A DNA stretch of 46,184 nt. Origin: Acidobacteriota bacterium (GTDB lineage: Bacteria; Acidobacteriota; Blastocatellia; RBC074). Every line of letters begins with the position of its first letter. The stretch's first letter is position 1. Both the position numbers and the translations under genes were made by a program. Location: NCBI GenBank assembly GCA_018269055.1, contig JAFDVI010000049.1:1-46184 (forward strand), written 5' to 3'. The notes under the pieces are model-generated. The model ran no database searches. It was given only the letters and a program-made list of their open reading frames with translations, and was not told the origin of the DNA. This document shows positions 1 to 10,001 of the stretch, one piece after another.

Positions 1-23
1 GTGAATGGATAAAGTCGAGCTTA

Positions 24-140
24 GCAAGCCCTGAAAGGGCGACAGACAATTCGATCCATTGCCCTTTCAGGGCTTGCACAATTTCCTGCATCATTCCCAG
101 GGCGTTGCCCTGGGCTATTATCTTTTGCCCCTTTGGGGCA
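24..140. repeat. Stacked palindromic repeats upstream of the M28 peptidase
   Basis: Three perfect hairpins lie in a row: a 17-bp inverted repeat (24-40 with 61-77, core GCCCTGAAAGGGC), an 8-bp one (96-103 with 107-114, CCCAGGGC) and a 6-bp one (126-131 with 135-140, TGCCCC). The architecture of several GC-rich palindromes separated by AT-rich spacers resembles the block at 4359-4577. The reading frame of the downstream peptidase is open through this block, but the residues it would encode there look like translated repeat, so I treat the block as non-coding. Confidence 0.75.
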
Positions 141-205
141 TTTGGACTTCGTTTCAGACACGCAAATTGAAACTCGAAATCAAACAACTCTTTCCAGGAG
201 ATTTT

Positions 206-2329
<2,124 letters not shown>

Positions 2330-2345
2330 TCGAGACAGATTTGGA

Positions 2346-2366
2346 GTCGGTAAGCCCCTTGCCGAT
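2346..2366 (+). terminator. Likely terminator after the M28 peptidase
   Basis: A 9-bp stem (2346-2354 with 2358-2366, loop CCC, two G-T pairs) follows the stop codon by 16 bases and is trailed by TCGGTTTTAG. The T-run is short, so it may be a weak terminator. Confidence 0.5.
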
Positions 2367-2385
2367 TCGGTTTTAGCTCAAGATA

Positions 2386-3237
2386 ATGGCCGATATGAGC
2401 GACTTGCAAATTTTGACTGGAGACAGCCGCATAGTGTTACCAACACTTGCGGCTGAATCTATACAATGTTGCGTGACATCACCTCCATACTGGGGGTTAC
2501 GCGATTATGATCATCCATCACAGATCGGAGCGGAATCATCGCCAGAGATGTATGTTGAAAACCTTGTAGAGATTTTTCGAGAGGTTCGACGCGTTCTGTG
2601 TAAGGATGGAACGTTGTGGCTTAACGTTGGCGATGGTTACGCGAGGAATGGTGGAACAGGTAATTGTGGCCCGAATGCCATAGTCGGTAACACAAAAAAA
2701 CTGATCCAAAAACGCAACTGTAAAGTTCCCGATTGCTGGGGACTTAAAGACAGAGATTTAATGGGATTACCTTGGCGCGTTGCTTTTGCTTTGCAGGCAG
2801 ATGGGTGGGTATTGAGATCAAAGATAACTTGGATCAAAAAAACTGCGATGCCTGAAAGTGTGAAGAACAGGCCAACCAGTGCAACGGAAGAACTTTTTTT
2901 GTTTGCGAAATCACCAACCTACTTTTACGACCCAAACGGTTTTAGAGAAACAAGTGGTGCGAATCTTCGCAATTATTGGATACTTGGCCCCGACCCAAGC
3001 GGTAATGGACACCCGGCGGCTTTCCCTCGCGAGCTAGCACGACGATGTATTCTGCTTGGATCTCGCGTTGATGACACGGTGCTTGATCCTTTTGCTGGTT
3101 CTGGGACAACTGGGTTGACAGCAAACGAGTTAGGCCGAAAAGCAGTTCTAATCGAACTAAATCCAGCATACGCTCAAATAAGCCGAGAACGTACACGCTA
3201 TGGCACGCAAACCCGGATCGAAGCAGTTAATTCTTGA
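2386..3237 (+). CDS. Site-specific DNA methyltransferase (beta class, SPPY type), modification half of a type II R-M system
   Basis: This 283-residue enzyme would transfer a methyl group from S-adenosylmethionine to an adenine N6 or cytosine N4 in a specific DNA sequence. The catalytic motif IV is TSPPYWGLRDY near residues 32-42, and the SAM-binding motif I, DPFAGSGTTG, comes late (about 237-246). That order marks the beta class (PF01555-type). It is at the short end for this family, with little sequence between the two motifs for target recognition. The first ATG has no strong Shine-Dalgarno; a second in-frame ATG lies at 2395. The gene overlaps the following HNH nuclease by 38 bases. It is visibly AT-richer than its neighbours and uses AT-ending codons, suggesting horizontal acquisition. 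The target sequence is unknown. Confidence 0.88.
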   Translation: MADMSDLQILTGDSRIVLPTLAAESIQCCVTSPPYWGLRDYDHPSQIGAESSPEMYVENLVEIFREVRRVLCKDGTLWLNVGDGYARNGGTGNCGPNAIVGNTKKLIQKRNCKVPDCWGLKDRDLMGLPWRVAFALQADGWVLRSKITWIKKTAMPESVKNRPTSATEELFLFAKSPTYFYDPNGFRETSGANLRNYWILGPDPSGNGHPAAFPRELARRCILLGSRVDDTVLDPFAGSGTTGLTANELGRKAVLIELNPAYAQISRERTRYGTQTRIEAVNS

Positions 3238-3793
3238 ATACTTTCTGCGCAATATTGGCAAGGTACCTGAATCAAGAGAGATTCAAAGTGTGAGTGGTGG
3301 CGCTGTCGAATGGGCACGTAGAGTACGCGAGCTTCGGAACGAAGATGGCTACCAAATCCTGACTCACAAAGACCGCGCAAATCTAAAACCCAATCAGTAC
3401 CTTCTGGAAACAATTGAGCGTGTACCCGCTTTCGCACGTGACATTTCAAAAGAAACGCGCGCTTGGGTGCTTGAAAGAAATGGCTATACCTGTCAGATGT
3501 GTGGTGTCGCTGCGGGCGATCCTGATCCCCTTGGCGGCAATAGAACCGTGAGGCTGACGATGGGCCACATTATTGACAAATCGAAAGGCGGTGATGATTC
3601 GCCACAAAATCTGCGTGCAGTTTGCACGAATTGCAATGAAGGGTTGCAAAATACTGCTCTGCCCAAACCTGATCGAATTCACCTGCTGGCTCAAATCCGG
3701 CGGGCGACAATTCAAGACCAAGAAGCTGCTTTGAAATGGTTACTTCAAAAATTCAATTTGGAAGCCCAAAAAAAGAAAGTAAGCAAACTTTGA
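3200..3793 (+). CDS. HNH endonuclease, probable restriction half of the R-M pair
   Basis: This 197-residue protein has an N-terminal winged-helix-like segment (about residues 8-75) and a C-terminal HNH/His-Me nuclease domain. Visible HNH landmarks are CQMCG (zinc knuckle), GHIIDKSKGGDD with the catalytic His, and PQNLRAVCTNCNEG, which gives the second Cys pair and the Asn. The start codon lies inside the methyltransferase gene, 38 bases before its stop, so translation is probably coupled. A methylase directly followed by a small HNH protein with a DNA-binding domain is best read as a compact type II restriction-modification system. A solitary homing-type HNH is the alternative. No controller (C) protein gene is present. 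Confidence 0.82.
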   Translation: MARKPGSKQLILEYFLRNIGKVPESREIQSVSGGAVEWARRVRELRNEDGYQILTHKDRANLKPNQYLLETIERVPAFARDISKETRAWVLERNGYTCQMCGVAAGDPDPLGGNRTVRLTMGHIIDKSKGGDDSPQNLRAVCTNCNEGLQNTALPKPDRIHLLAQIRRATIQDQEAALKWLLQKFNLEAQKKKVSKL

Positions 3794-3802
3794 TCACTCC
3801 CC

Positions 3803-3820
3803 ACATCCTTAACTGGATGT
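3803..3820 (+). terminator. Weak hairpin after the HNH gene
   Basis: ACATCC/GGATGT can form a 6-bp stem (3803-3808 with 3815-3820) 10 bases after the nuclease stop and is followed by TTTCACA. It is a possible weak terminator that separates the R-M cassette from the ssrA promoter. Confidence 0.3.
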
Positions 3821-3851
3821 TTCACATCTCAAGCGTCATCAAAACCCCGTC

Positions 3852-3880
3852 TTGACCTGCCCAAACCGCCCACGTACACT
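3852..3880 (+). promoter_or_regulatory. Sigma-70-type promoter of ssrA
   Basis: TTGACC (3852-3857) and TACACT (3875-3880) are separated by exactly 17 bases. Transcription would start near 3887, about 24 bases before the mature tmRNA 5' end at 3911. That fits a short leader removed by RNase P. Confidence 0.75.
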
Positions 3881-3910
3881 CCCAATCGTTCGCTGAAAAT
3901 GCAAACTCTT

Positions 3911-4276
<366 letters not shown>

Positions 4277-4282
4277 CGTGAA

Positions 4283-4346
4283 GTTAAAAGGCAAAAGTCA
4301 AAAGTGGAAAGAAAAACTTCCGACCTTTTGATTTTTGCCTTTTGAC
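4283..4346. repeat. AT-rich inverted repeat just after ssrA
   Basis: A 22-bp arm (4283-4304, core AAAAGGCAAAAGTCAAAAG) is repeated in inverse orientation at 4325-4346 with two mismatches and a 20-base spacer. It starts nine bases after the tmRNA 3' end and may serve as its terminator or barrier. It looks like an intergenic repeat element, not a gene. Confidence 0.7.
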
Positions 4347-4358
4347 TTGTGGCTCCCA

Positions 4359-4577
4359 GCCCCAACGGGGCAAGCTATAGCAGCCCAGTGCAACGCACTG
4401 GAAACAGCGTTGGAAAAATCGAGAAGCCCCAACGGGGCGAAATAACCAGAGAAGCCCCAACGGGGCGAAATAACCAGCGATTATTACGCTCTTTCAGAGC
4501 TTTTTGGTTGTCCATTATCGCTTCCCCGGCGCGTCGCACCGGGCTAATCCATTTTGCCCCGTTGGGGCTTCTTCAGA
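4359..4577. repeat. GC-palindrome repeat cluster (MITE-like) between ssrA and murI
   Basis: The 13-bp palindrome GCCCCAACGGGGC occurs at 4359-4371, 4426-4438 and 4454-4466, and its inverted form with a GTT core lies near 4556-4569. A 28-bp unit containing it is tandemly duplicated (4421-4448 and 4449-4476). CCAGTGC/GCACTGG (4385-4401) and a CCCGG/CCGGG hairpin (about 4525-4543) lie between. Outer ends read GAGAAGCCCC and its inverse, so the block is bounded by inverted repeats. It ends two bases before the murI start codon. Confidence 0.75.
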
Positions 4578-4578
4578 A

Positions 4579-5400
4579 ATGAATTCACTCCCAATAGGCA
4601 TTTTTGATTCCGGCGTTGGCGGTTTGACCGTGCTGAGAGCCGTGCGCAAGCGGTTACCGCAGGAAAGCGTCATTTACCTGGGCGATACGGCGCGTGTGCC
4701 GTACGGGACGAAATCGCGCGCGACGATTGAACGGTACGCTATCGAAGACGCCGCCTTTCTGATTGAAAAAGGCGTCAAAATGATTGTCGTTGCCTGCAAC
4801 ACGGCGTCGGCAATGGCGCGCGAAAGTTTGCGCCGCGATTTCAACATCCCATTTTTGACCGTGCTGGGGCCGGGCGCTCGCGCCGCAATGAAAGCCACAA
4901 AAACCGGATGCATTGGCGTCATCGCCACCGAAGCGACGATCAGCAGCGGCGCATACGAACTCGCCATTCGCGAAGCCGCGGGAAACCATTCCGTCGAAGT
5001 TTTTTCGCGCGCCTGCCCCTTGTTTGTGCCGCTGGTGGAAGAAGGGGAAACCGATTCGCAGGTTGCGCGACTCGTTGCCGAACAGTATCTTGCCCCTTTG
5101 CGCGCTGAGCGCGTTGACACACTGGTGCTGGGTTGCACGCATTACCCGCTGCTGAAATCCGTCATCTCCGAAACGATGAGCGATACGGTGACGCTGATTG
5201 ATTCCGCTGAAGCCGTTGCGGAAGAAACGGCTCAATTGTTGGAACAGGCCGGATGGCTGGACACAGACAGCGAACCACAGCAAAGCCGGTTTTACGTGAC
5301 TGACGCAGCACAACGATTTCACCGAATTGCAGAAAGGATTTTGGGCGCACCGCTGGAGCATCTGGAAGCGGTGGAAGTTTTTGGACATGACAAACTCTGA
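4579..5400 (+). CDS. murI: Glutamate racemase
   Basis: It interconverts L- and D-glutamate in the cytoplasm, supplying D-Glu for peptidoglycan. The 273-residue protein starts MNSLPIGIFDSGVGGLTV, with the conserved D-S of the family, and has both catalytic cysteines: Cys73 in VACNTAS and Cys186 in LGCTHYP. GDTARVPYG is also conserved. The start at 4579 is chosen because family homology begins there; the frame is open to 4504 but only through repeat DNA. No clear Shine-Dalgarno is seen, because the repeat cluster abuts the start. It overlaps rph by 14 bases and probably forms an operon with rph and the next small gene. Confidence 0.95.
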   Translation: MNSLPIGIFDSGVGGLTVLRAVRKRLPQESVIYLGDTARVPYGTKSRATIERYAIEDAAFLIEKGVKMIVVACNTASAMARESLRRDFNIPFLTVLGPGARAAMKATKTGCIGVIATEATISSGAYELAIREAAGNHSVEVFSRACPLFVPLVEEGETDSQVARLVAEQYLAPLRAERVDTLVLGCTHYPLLKSVISETMSDTVTLIDSAEAVAEETAQLLEQAGWLDTDSEPQQSRFYVTDAAQRFHRIAERILGAPLEHLEAVEVFGHDKL

Positions 5401-6214
5401 ACAGAAAGCTCGTAACGACGGACGGCAACCATTGGATTTGCGTCCGGTCAACATGACTTGTGGTTTTACGAAATACGCGGAAGGCTCCGTTTTGATCGAA
5501 GCCGGCCAAACGCGCGTGCTCTGCACGGCGACGGTCGAAGAGAAGGTGCCCGGCTTTTTGAAAGGCAAAGGTGTGGGGTGGGTGACGGCGGAATACGCGA
5601 TGTTGCCGCGCGCCACACAGACCCGCACGCCGCGCGAAATCGGTCGCGGCGGCCCTTCCGGGCGAACGCACGAAATTCAGCGATTGATTGGTCGCAGTTT
5701 GCGGTCAGTCGTGGATATGGCCGCGCTGGGTGAACGCACCGTGACGATTGATTGCGACGTGATTCAAGCCGATGGCGGCACGCGCACGGCTTCGATCACC
5801 GGAGGATTCGTCGCCTTAACCTTTGCGCTGGAAAAGCTGTTTGATTCCGGCAAACTCAATCGCCCGGCGTTGCGGGATTTCATTGCCGCCGTCAGCGTAG
5901 GCATCGTCGGCGAACGCGCCCTGCTCGATCTGGATTACGTCGAAGATTCCGCCGCTGAGGTGGACATGAACGTTGTTCGCACGGGAGATGGCCGCTTTGT
6001 CGAAATTCAGGGCACGGCGGAAACCGAACCGTTCGACCGCGAGCAGATGAACGACCTGATTGCTGCTGCCGAAATCGGCATTGACGGTTTGATTGCAATT
6101 CAACGCGAAGTCCTCGTTCAGGCTATCCGGGAAACGCTCGGTCGCACGAAACTTCGCACCTTGATTGATTCCGCCTCGCGCGGAAAGGTTAATTGGAAGG
6201 AGGACGCGTTATGA
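5387..6214 (+). CDS. rph: Ribonuclease PH
   Basis: It is a phosphorolytic 3'-5' exoribonuclease that trims tRNA 3' ends. The 275-residue protein carries the typical opening RNDGRQPLDLRPV, RTPREIGRGGPSGRTHEIQR in the active-site region, and CDVIQADGGTRTASITGG. It is somewhat longer than the usual 240 or so residues because of short extensions at both ends. The ATG at 5387 lies inside murI with a 14-base overlap and GGTGGAAG upstream, so translation is probably coupled. Its TGA overlaps the next gene's ATG. Confidence 0.95.
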   Translation: MTNSEQKARNDGRQPLDLRPVNMTCGFTKYAEGSVLIEAGQTRVLCTATVEEKVPGFLKGKGVGWVTAEYAMLPRATQTRTPREIGRGGPSGRTHEIQRLIGRSLRSVVDMAALGERTVTIDCDVIQADGGTRTASITGGFVALTFALEKLFDSGKLNRPALRDFIAAVSVGIVGERALLDLDYVEDSAAEVDMNVVRTGDGRFVEIQGTAETEPFDREQMNDLIAAAEIGIDGLIAIQREVLVQAIRETLGRTKLRTLIDSASRGKVNWKEDAL

Positions 6215-6741
6215 CGAAACGCAATTTTATGATGGCTTTTTTGCTCTTGATGTTGACGGCTGCCTTTGCAGTGGAAGGACTGGCGCAGGAAGTTTTTGAG
6301 GACCCCGACGGCAAATACTCCATGAACTTGCCGTCTGGCTGGTTGGGCATCGTCAACAAAGACGGGCTTGGCCGTAACGAAGTCAACATCGTGTACAAAG
6401 TTCGCGAAAACGGCGCATTGAAAGTTCGCCGCATCGAAGACACCGAAGGAAAAATGGACGTGATGGAGTACGCCACCAAAGACGAATCCGACCGGGTTCG
6501 GTTCAATCCCAAGTATGACAAAATTGCGTTGGAAAAATTTCTAATTGGCGGAGGCAAATCCGGCGCACTGCTGTCTTACGATTATTTTTCCACCAGCGGC
6601 CAGCCATTCACCGGGCGAATTTATTATCTGCGTGGTGATGACAACACAATTTACGTGCTGCAATTCACTGGCAGGAAAAACACCCTTGGCCCATTGCGCA
6701 GCCACACGGACGCAATTGCGCGGTCGTTCAAGGCAAAATAA
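6211..6741 (+). CDS. Secreted protein of unknown function
   Basis: This 176-residue protein begins with a clear signal peptide (about residues 1-26, cut after GLAQ). The mature part starts EVFEDPDGKYSMNLPSGW, a PsbP/DUF-like opening often seen in small secreted bacterial proteins, followed by beta-strand-rich sequence. I cannot assign a function. The ATG at 6211 overlaps the rph stop as ATGA and has a good GGAGGA ribosome site; an upstream in-frame ATG at 6193 is less likely. It is the last gene of the murI-rph run. Confidence 0.8.
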   Translation: MTKRNFMMAFLLLMLTAAFAVEGLAQEVFEDPDGKYSMNLPSGWLGIVNKDGLGRNEVNIVYKVRENGALKVRRIEDTEGKMDVMEYATKDESDRVRFNPKYDKIALEKFLIGGGKSGALLSYDYFSTSGQPFTGRIYYLRGDDNTIYVLQFTGRKNTLGPLRSHTDAIARSFKAK

Positions 6742-6744
6742 CCT

Positions 6745-6840
6745 GGGTACGCACGCTTCCAGCGTGCTCCTCGTAGCCAGTTCCGAATTGTAAGAAATGG
6801 GTTGATAGAGAAAGCCCGCACGCTGGAAGCGTGCGTACCC
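6745..6840. repeat. 23-bp perfect inverted repeat between convergent genes
   Basis: The arms at 6745-6767 and 6818-6840 are exact reverse complements (core ACGCACGCTTCCAGCGTGC, with an inner palindrome), with a 50-base centre. The element fills the gap between the secreted-protein gene and rlmN, which converge, and could act as a bidirectional terminator. No transposase is present; it looks like a MITE or REP-type unit. Confidence 0.85.
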
Positions 6841-6844
6841 GGAG

Positions 6845-7891
6845 TCAGCCTTGCGCCTGATGCCGCGCGGCAAGTTGGCCGCAAGCCGCTGAAATGTCCT
6901 GACCGCGCGGGCGGCGAATGAAAGCCGGAACGTCTTTGTCAGTCAGGATTTTTTGAAACGCCAGAATGCGCGGCATCGGCGAAGCTTTGTACGGTAATTC
7001 CGGCGCGGGGTTGTGCGGGATCAAATTCACTTTGGCGCGAATTCCGTTGAGCAGTTTGACCAATCGCCGGGCATCTTCATCGCTGTCGTTCACACCATCC
7101 AGCATCACATATTCAAACGTCATCCGCTCTCGTTCGTCGAGCGGATATTCCCGACAAGCCCGCATCAAATCCGCCAGCGTGTACTTTCGATTGATTGGCA
7201 TCAAATCGTTTCGCTGCTCTTCGGTCGTTGAAGATAATGAAATGGCCAGATGCGGGCGCACCGTTTCGTTGGCAAATTCGTAAATGCGCGGCACGATGCC
7301 GGAAGTCGAAACCGTCACTCGTTTCGGGCTGATTCCCAATCCTTTCTGGTCAGCCATCACGCGAATGGATTGCATTACTTCCTGGTAATTCAAAAAGCTT
7401 TCGCCCATCCCCATAAACACCAGATTCGTGCCGTGCGGAGTTTCACTGCCTGCGCCATACACTTCATTCAGGACGATGACGACCTGCGAGATGATTTCGC
7501 CCGCGGTCATGTTTCGCTTCACGCCCAGTTGAGCCGTCATGCAGAATTTGCAGCCCACGGCGCAGCCGACCTGACAACTGATGCAGATGGTATCGCGGCG
7601 GTCTTCGGGCATGAAAACAGCTTCGGCTTCGCGACCATCGCCCAATCGCAGCAAGTATCGCCGCGTGCCGTCGCTGGAATAAAACACGCGCTCAATCCTG
7701 GTTTCAGTCACAACCGCCGCCTGGCGAAGTTTTTCGCGCAAGGGTTTCGACAAATCGGTCATCTGGTCGAAATCCAGCGCGCGGCGAGCGTACATCCATT
7801 GATAAATCTGTTTGCCGCGAAACGGCGCTTCGCCAAGTTCGCGGGCAAATTCGATTAATTCGGCTTCGGTTTTGCCTAACAAAGTTGTCAT
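6845..7891 (-). CDS. rlmN: 23S rRNA A2503 / tRNA A37 C2-methyltransferase, radical SAM
   Basis: RlmN uses a [4Fe-4S] cluster and SAM to methylate C2 of adenosine 2503 in 23S rRNA and A37 in some tRNAs. The 348-residue protein has the radical-SAM motif Cys110-x3-Cys114-x2-Cys117 in GCAVGCKFCMTAQ, preceded by TICISCQ. VFMGMGESFLNYQEV matches the GMGE cluster-proximal motif, and VTVSTSGIVP is also typical. Near the C-terminus RRPRGQDISAACGQL carries the second catalytic Cys. Length is normal. It converges on the upstream operon across the inverted repeat at 6745-6840. Confidence 0.95.
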   Translation of the reverse strand: MTTLLGKTEAELIEFARELGEAPFRGKQIYQWMYARRALDFDQMTDLSKPLREKLRQAAVVTETRIERVFYSSDGTRRYLLRLGDGREAEAVFMPEDRRDTICISCQVGCAVGCKFCMTAQLGVKRNMTAGEIISQVVIVLNEVYGAGSETPHGTNLVFMGMGESFLNYQEVMQSIRVMADQKGLGISPKRVTVSTSGIVPRIYEFANETVRPHLAISLSSTTEEQRNDLMPINRKYTLADLMRACREYPLDERERMTFEYVMLDGVNDSDEDARRLVKLLNGIRAKVNLIPHNPAPELPYKASPMPRILAFQKILTDKDVPAFIRRPRGQDISAACGQLAARHQAQG

Positions 7892-8009
7892 CGAACGGAT
7901 TCTAAAACGAACTCAACCTCAGCGACAAAAGCAGGCTTGGCCGTTTTCGACGAGGTATGTTACAAAGCGCCCGTCAGGAAATACCCACGAAACAAAGAGA
8001 TAAAAAGAT

Positions 8010-8780
8010 ATGACCCGAATTGTTCAAAAACGACGTCCCAGCATTAGTGTATTTTTTCCGGCGTACAATGACGAAGGCTCAATCGCCGCAATGGTGACCA
8101 ATGCGCTGGCTCTATTGCCGCAAATCACAGACGATTATGAAGTTGTCGTGGTCAACGACGGCAGCAGCGACGGCACGGCTGCGGTGCTGGACGAACTGGC
8201 GCGAAAACATTCCACCGTCCGCGTAATTCATCATCCGCGCAACCGTGGTTATGGAGGAGCGTTGCGAACCGGTTTTCTGTCGGTGACCAAGGACCTGGTG
8301 TTTTACACAGATGGTGATGGGCAATACGACGTAAACGAATTGGTCGAATTGGTTCCACTGATGAGCACAGAGATGGACGTGGTGAATGGGTACAAGATCA
8401 AGCGGTCAGATGCCAAACGGCGCGTGGTGCTTGGCGCCATGTACAAAATGCTGGCGCGATTGCTGTTCCGGCTGCCTATTCGCGACGTGGATTGCGATTT
8501 TCGATTGATGCGCCGCGAAGCCATTCAAGGCATCAGCTTGGTTTCCACCAGCGGCGTCGTTTGCACGGAAATGATTTACAAACTTCATCGCGCGGGTTGC
8601 CGGTTCACCGAAACCCCTGTTCACCATTACCCGCGAATGCATGGCCAATCGCAATTTTTCACCTTCCGGCGAGTCGGCAAAACCGCATTCGATTTTTTTG
8701 CCTTGTGGCTGCGGTTGGTGTTGCTTTCCAGGTTGAGCCTTGGCGCGCGAACTATCACCAAACCCAGTGAGCAAGTTTGA
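8010..8780 (+). CDS. Family 2 glycosyltransferase (dolichyl-phosphate mannosyltransferase-like)
   Basis: A 256-residue GT-A fold glycosyltransferase. VFFPAYNDEGSI opens the nucleotide-sugar site, VVVNDGSSDGT is the first Asp motif, and FYTDGDGQYD supplies the metal-binding DxD. DVDCDFRLMRREA is typical of the DPM1/polyprenyl-phosphate sugar transferase subgroup. The C-terminal stretch (about 225-245) is hydrophobic and could be a membrane anchor. It probably loads a sugar onto a polyprenyl phosphate or builds a surface glycan. AAAGAGAT precedes the ATG. It converges on the methyltransferase at 8787 with only six bases between stops. Confidence 0.88.
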   Translation: MTRIVQKRRPSISVFFPAYNDEGSIAAMVTNALALLPQITDDYEVVVVNDGSSDGTAAVLDELARKHSTVRVIHHPRNRGYGGALRTGFLSVTKDLVFYTDGDGQYDVNELVELVPLMSTEMDVVNGYKIKRSDAKRRVVLGAMYKMLARLLFRLPIRDVDCDFRLMRREAIQGISLVSTSGVVCTEMIYKLHRAGCRFTETPVHHYPRMHGQSQFFTFRRVGKTAFDFFALWLRLVLLSRLSLGARTITKPSEQV

Positions 8781-8786
8781 TGGCAT

Positions 8787-9557
8787 TCACTCCCTGGTCG
8801 CTTTTTGAACAATGCAGATGACGGATAATCCCATAGGCAATTTGACGCTCGGATTCCGCAACAGCTTCGCTTCGATCAGCAGGAATTTTTTCAACAACTT
8901 ATTCAGCCATTCCAGCCCGGGCGGCAACGGTTTCACATCCGAACCGCCATCTGCCAATCCCAAAGGTTTGAACACCAATCGCCGCACCGCAACTGCCGGA
9001 AACAAAAGGCTGTTGGCATAGGTTTCTCGCAAGACTTTGAATCCCGCGCGCTCCAGTTTCCTGCGCAATTCTTCGAGCGTATAGCGGCGCACAGTATCCA
9101 GTGCTTCATCGTGTCCGCTGCGCATCCAGCGATAGGCCGGGCCGCGCACAAACGCAATGCCACCGGGTTTCAGCACCCGCCACATTTCTTCAATGGATTG
9201 ATCGTCCGTGCCTTCGCCGGGAATTTGCACCAACACATCAAAGCTGGTCACCAAATCAAACACTTCGTCTGCAAAAGGCAAATCCGTCGCCGAAGCGCGG
9301 GAAAGCATCTGGTGTTTGCGCGTGCGACAAAACTCAATCGCCAGGGGAACCGGATCAATTCCTACGATGTGGCCTTTACCGGAATACCGCACCAGCCATT
9401 CCAGATTCCCTCCTGTTCCGCAACCGGCATCCAGGATCATCCGATCCGCTTGGGGCAAAAACGGATCCAGCAGGCTGGCAGTTATCTCGCGCATTCCGGC
9501 AAACCACCAGAACCGCTCTTCCAGCGAATAAAGATATTCGTAATCTTCATCTTGCAT
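8787..9557 (-). CDS. Class I SAM-dependent methyltransferase
   Basis: This 256-residue protein has the SAM-binding glycine motif ILDAGCGTGGNLEWL (about residues 42-56), the acidic residue after the second strand in VGIDPVP, and VLKPGGIAFVRGPA after motif IV. The N-terminus, YSLEERFWWFAGMREI, is seen in methyltransferases encoded beside glycosyltransferases. The convergent GT2 gene next door makes a lipid or glycan substrate plausible, but none can be read from sequence. It lies 87 bases downstream of the ferredoxin gene on the same strand. Confidence 0.85.
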   Translation of the reverse strand: MQDEDYEYLYSLEERFWWFAGMREITASLLDPFLPQADRMILDAGCGTGGNLEWLVRYSGKGHIVGIDPVPLAIEFCRTRKHQMLSRASATDLPFADEVFDLVTSFDVLVQIPGEGTDDQSIEEMWRVLKPGGIAFVRGPAYRWMRSGHDEALDTVRRYTLEELRRKLERAGFKVLRETYANSLLFPAVAVRRLVFKPLGLADGGSDVKPLPPGLEWLNKLLKKFLLIEAKLLRNPSVKLPMGLSVICIVQKATRE

Positions 9558-9644
9558 CGGAGTTTTGTGCAGCTTGGAGGCAAGGGTTGCGGGCCAACTC
9601 GCAAATGCTCAGGGAGCAGAAACCAGAACTCGTGCCGTTTCGGC

Positions 9645-10001
9645 TTATTGGGACGATTTATGGGCACATTCCAGAGTGTTGATGCACGCATCAGCCAGCA
9701 TCAACCGCACCACGGGAATTCGATTCACGATATGAGATTCAATAATTTCCGGCACATCCTCCGCAGTCACGCTTCCGTACCAGATGGCGTCCGGGTAAAT
9801 AACCACTGTCGGGCCATGCTCACATTGGTCAAGACAACCTGCCCGGTTCGCCCTGACAGAAATCTTCAACCCACGTGATGCCAGTTCCTGTTTGAATAAC
9901 AAATGCAAGCGCCCAAGTCCTTCCGAATCACAACATCCGCGCGGATTTTCCGGCGGTCGCTGGTTCGTGCAAATAAAAATATGATCTTGAAATTTCGGCA
10001 T
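9645..10001 (-). CDS. Thioredoxin-like [2Fe-2S] ferredoxin
   Basis: A 118-residue ferredoxin of the thioredoxin-fold type, like the NuoE C-domain or Azotobacter FeSII-type proteins. The cluster cysteines appear as Cys11 in FICTNQR, the Cys23-Cys24 pair, and Cys55/Cys59 in RAGCLDQCEHGP. The order C-x(11-12)-C then C-x3-C fits this family. VVIYPDAIWYG follows as usual. It is probably an electron carrier in the cytoplasm; the partner is unknown. The start at 10001 gives the normal N-terminus. Confidence 0.88.
   Translation of the reverse strand: MPKFQDHIFICTNQRPPENPRGCCDSEGLGRLHLLFKQELASRGLKISVRANRAGCLDQCEHGPTVVIYPDAIWYGSVTAEDVPEIIESHIVNRIPVVRLMLADACINTLECAHKSSQ

Noticed and set aside
4421..4476. 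Possible CRISPR array from the 28-bp direct repeat
   Set aside because: Only two units, directly adjacent without spacers, and no cas genes nearby.
6185..6215. Upstream ATG at 6193 as start of the small secreted protein
   Set aside because: The ATG at 6211 has the better ribosome-site spacing and gives a normal signal peptide.
9111..9878. 255-residue ORF on the plus strand
   Set aside because: It is antisense to the methyltransferase and ferredoxin genes; no domain is visible.
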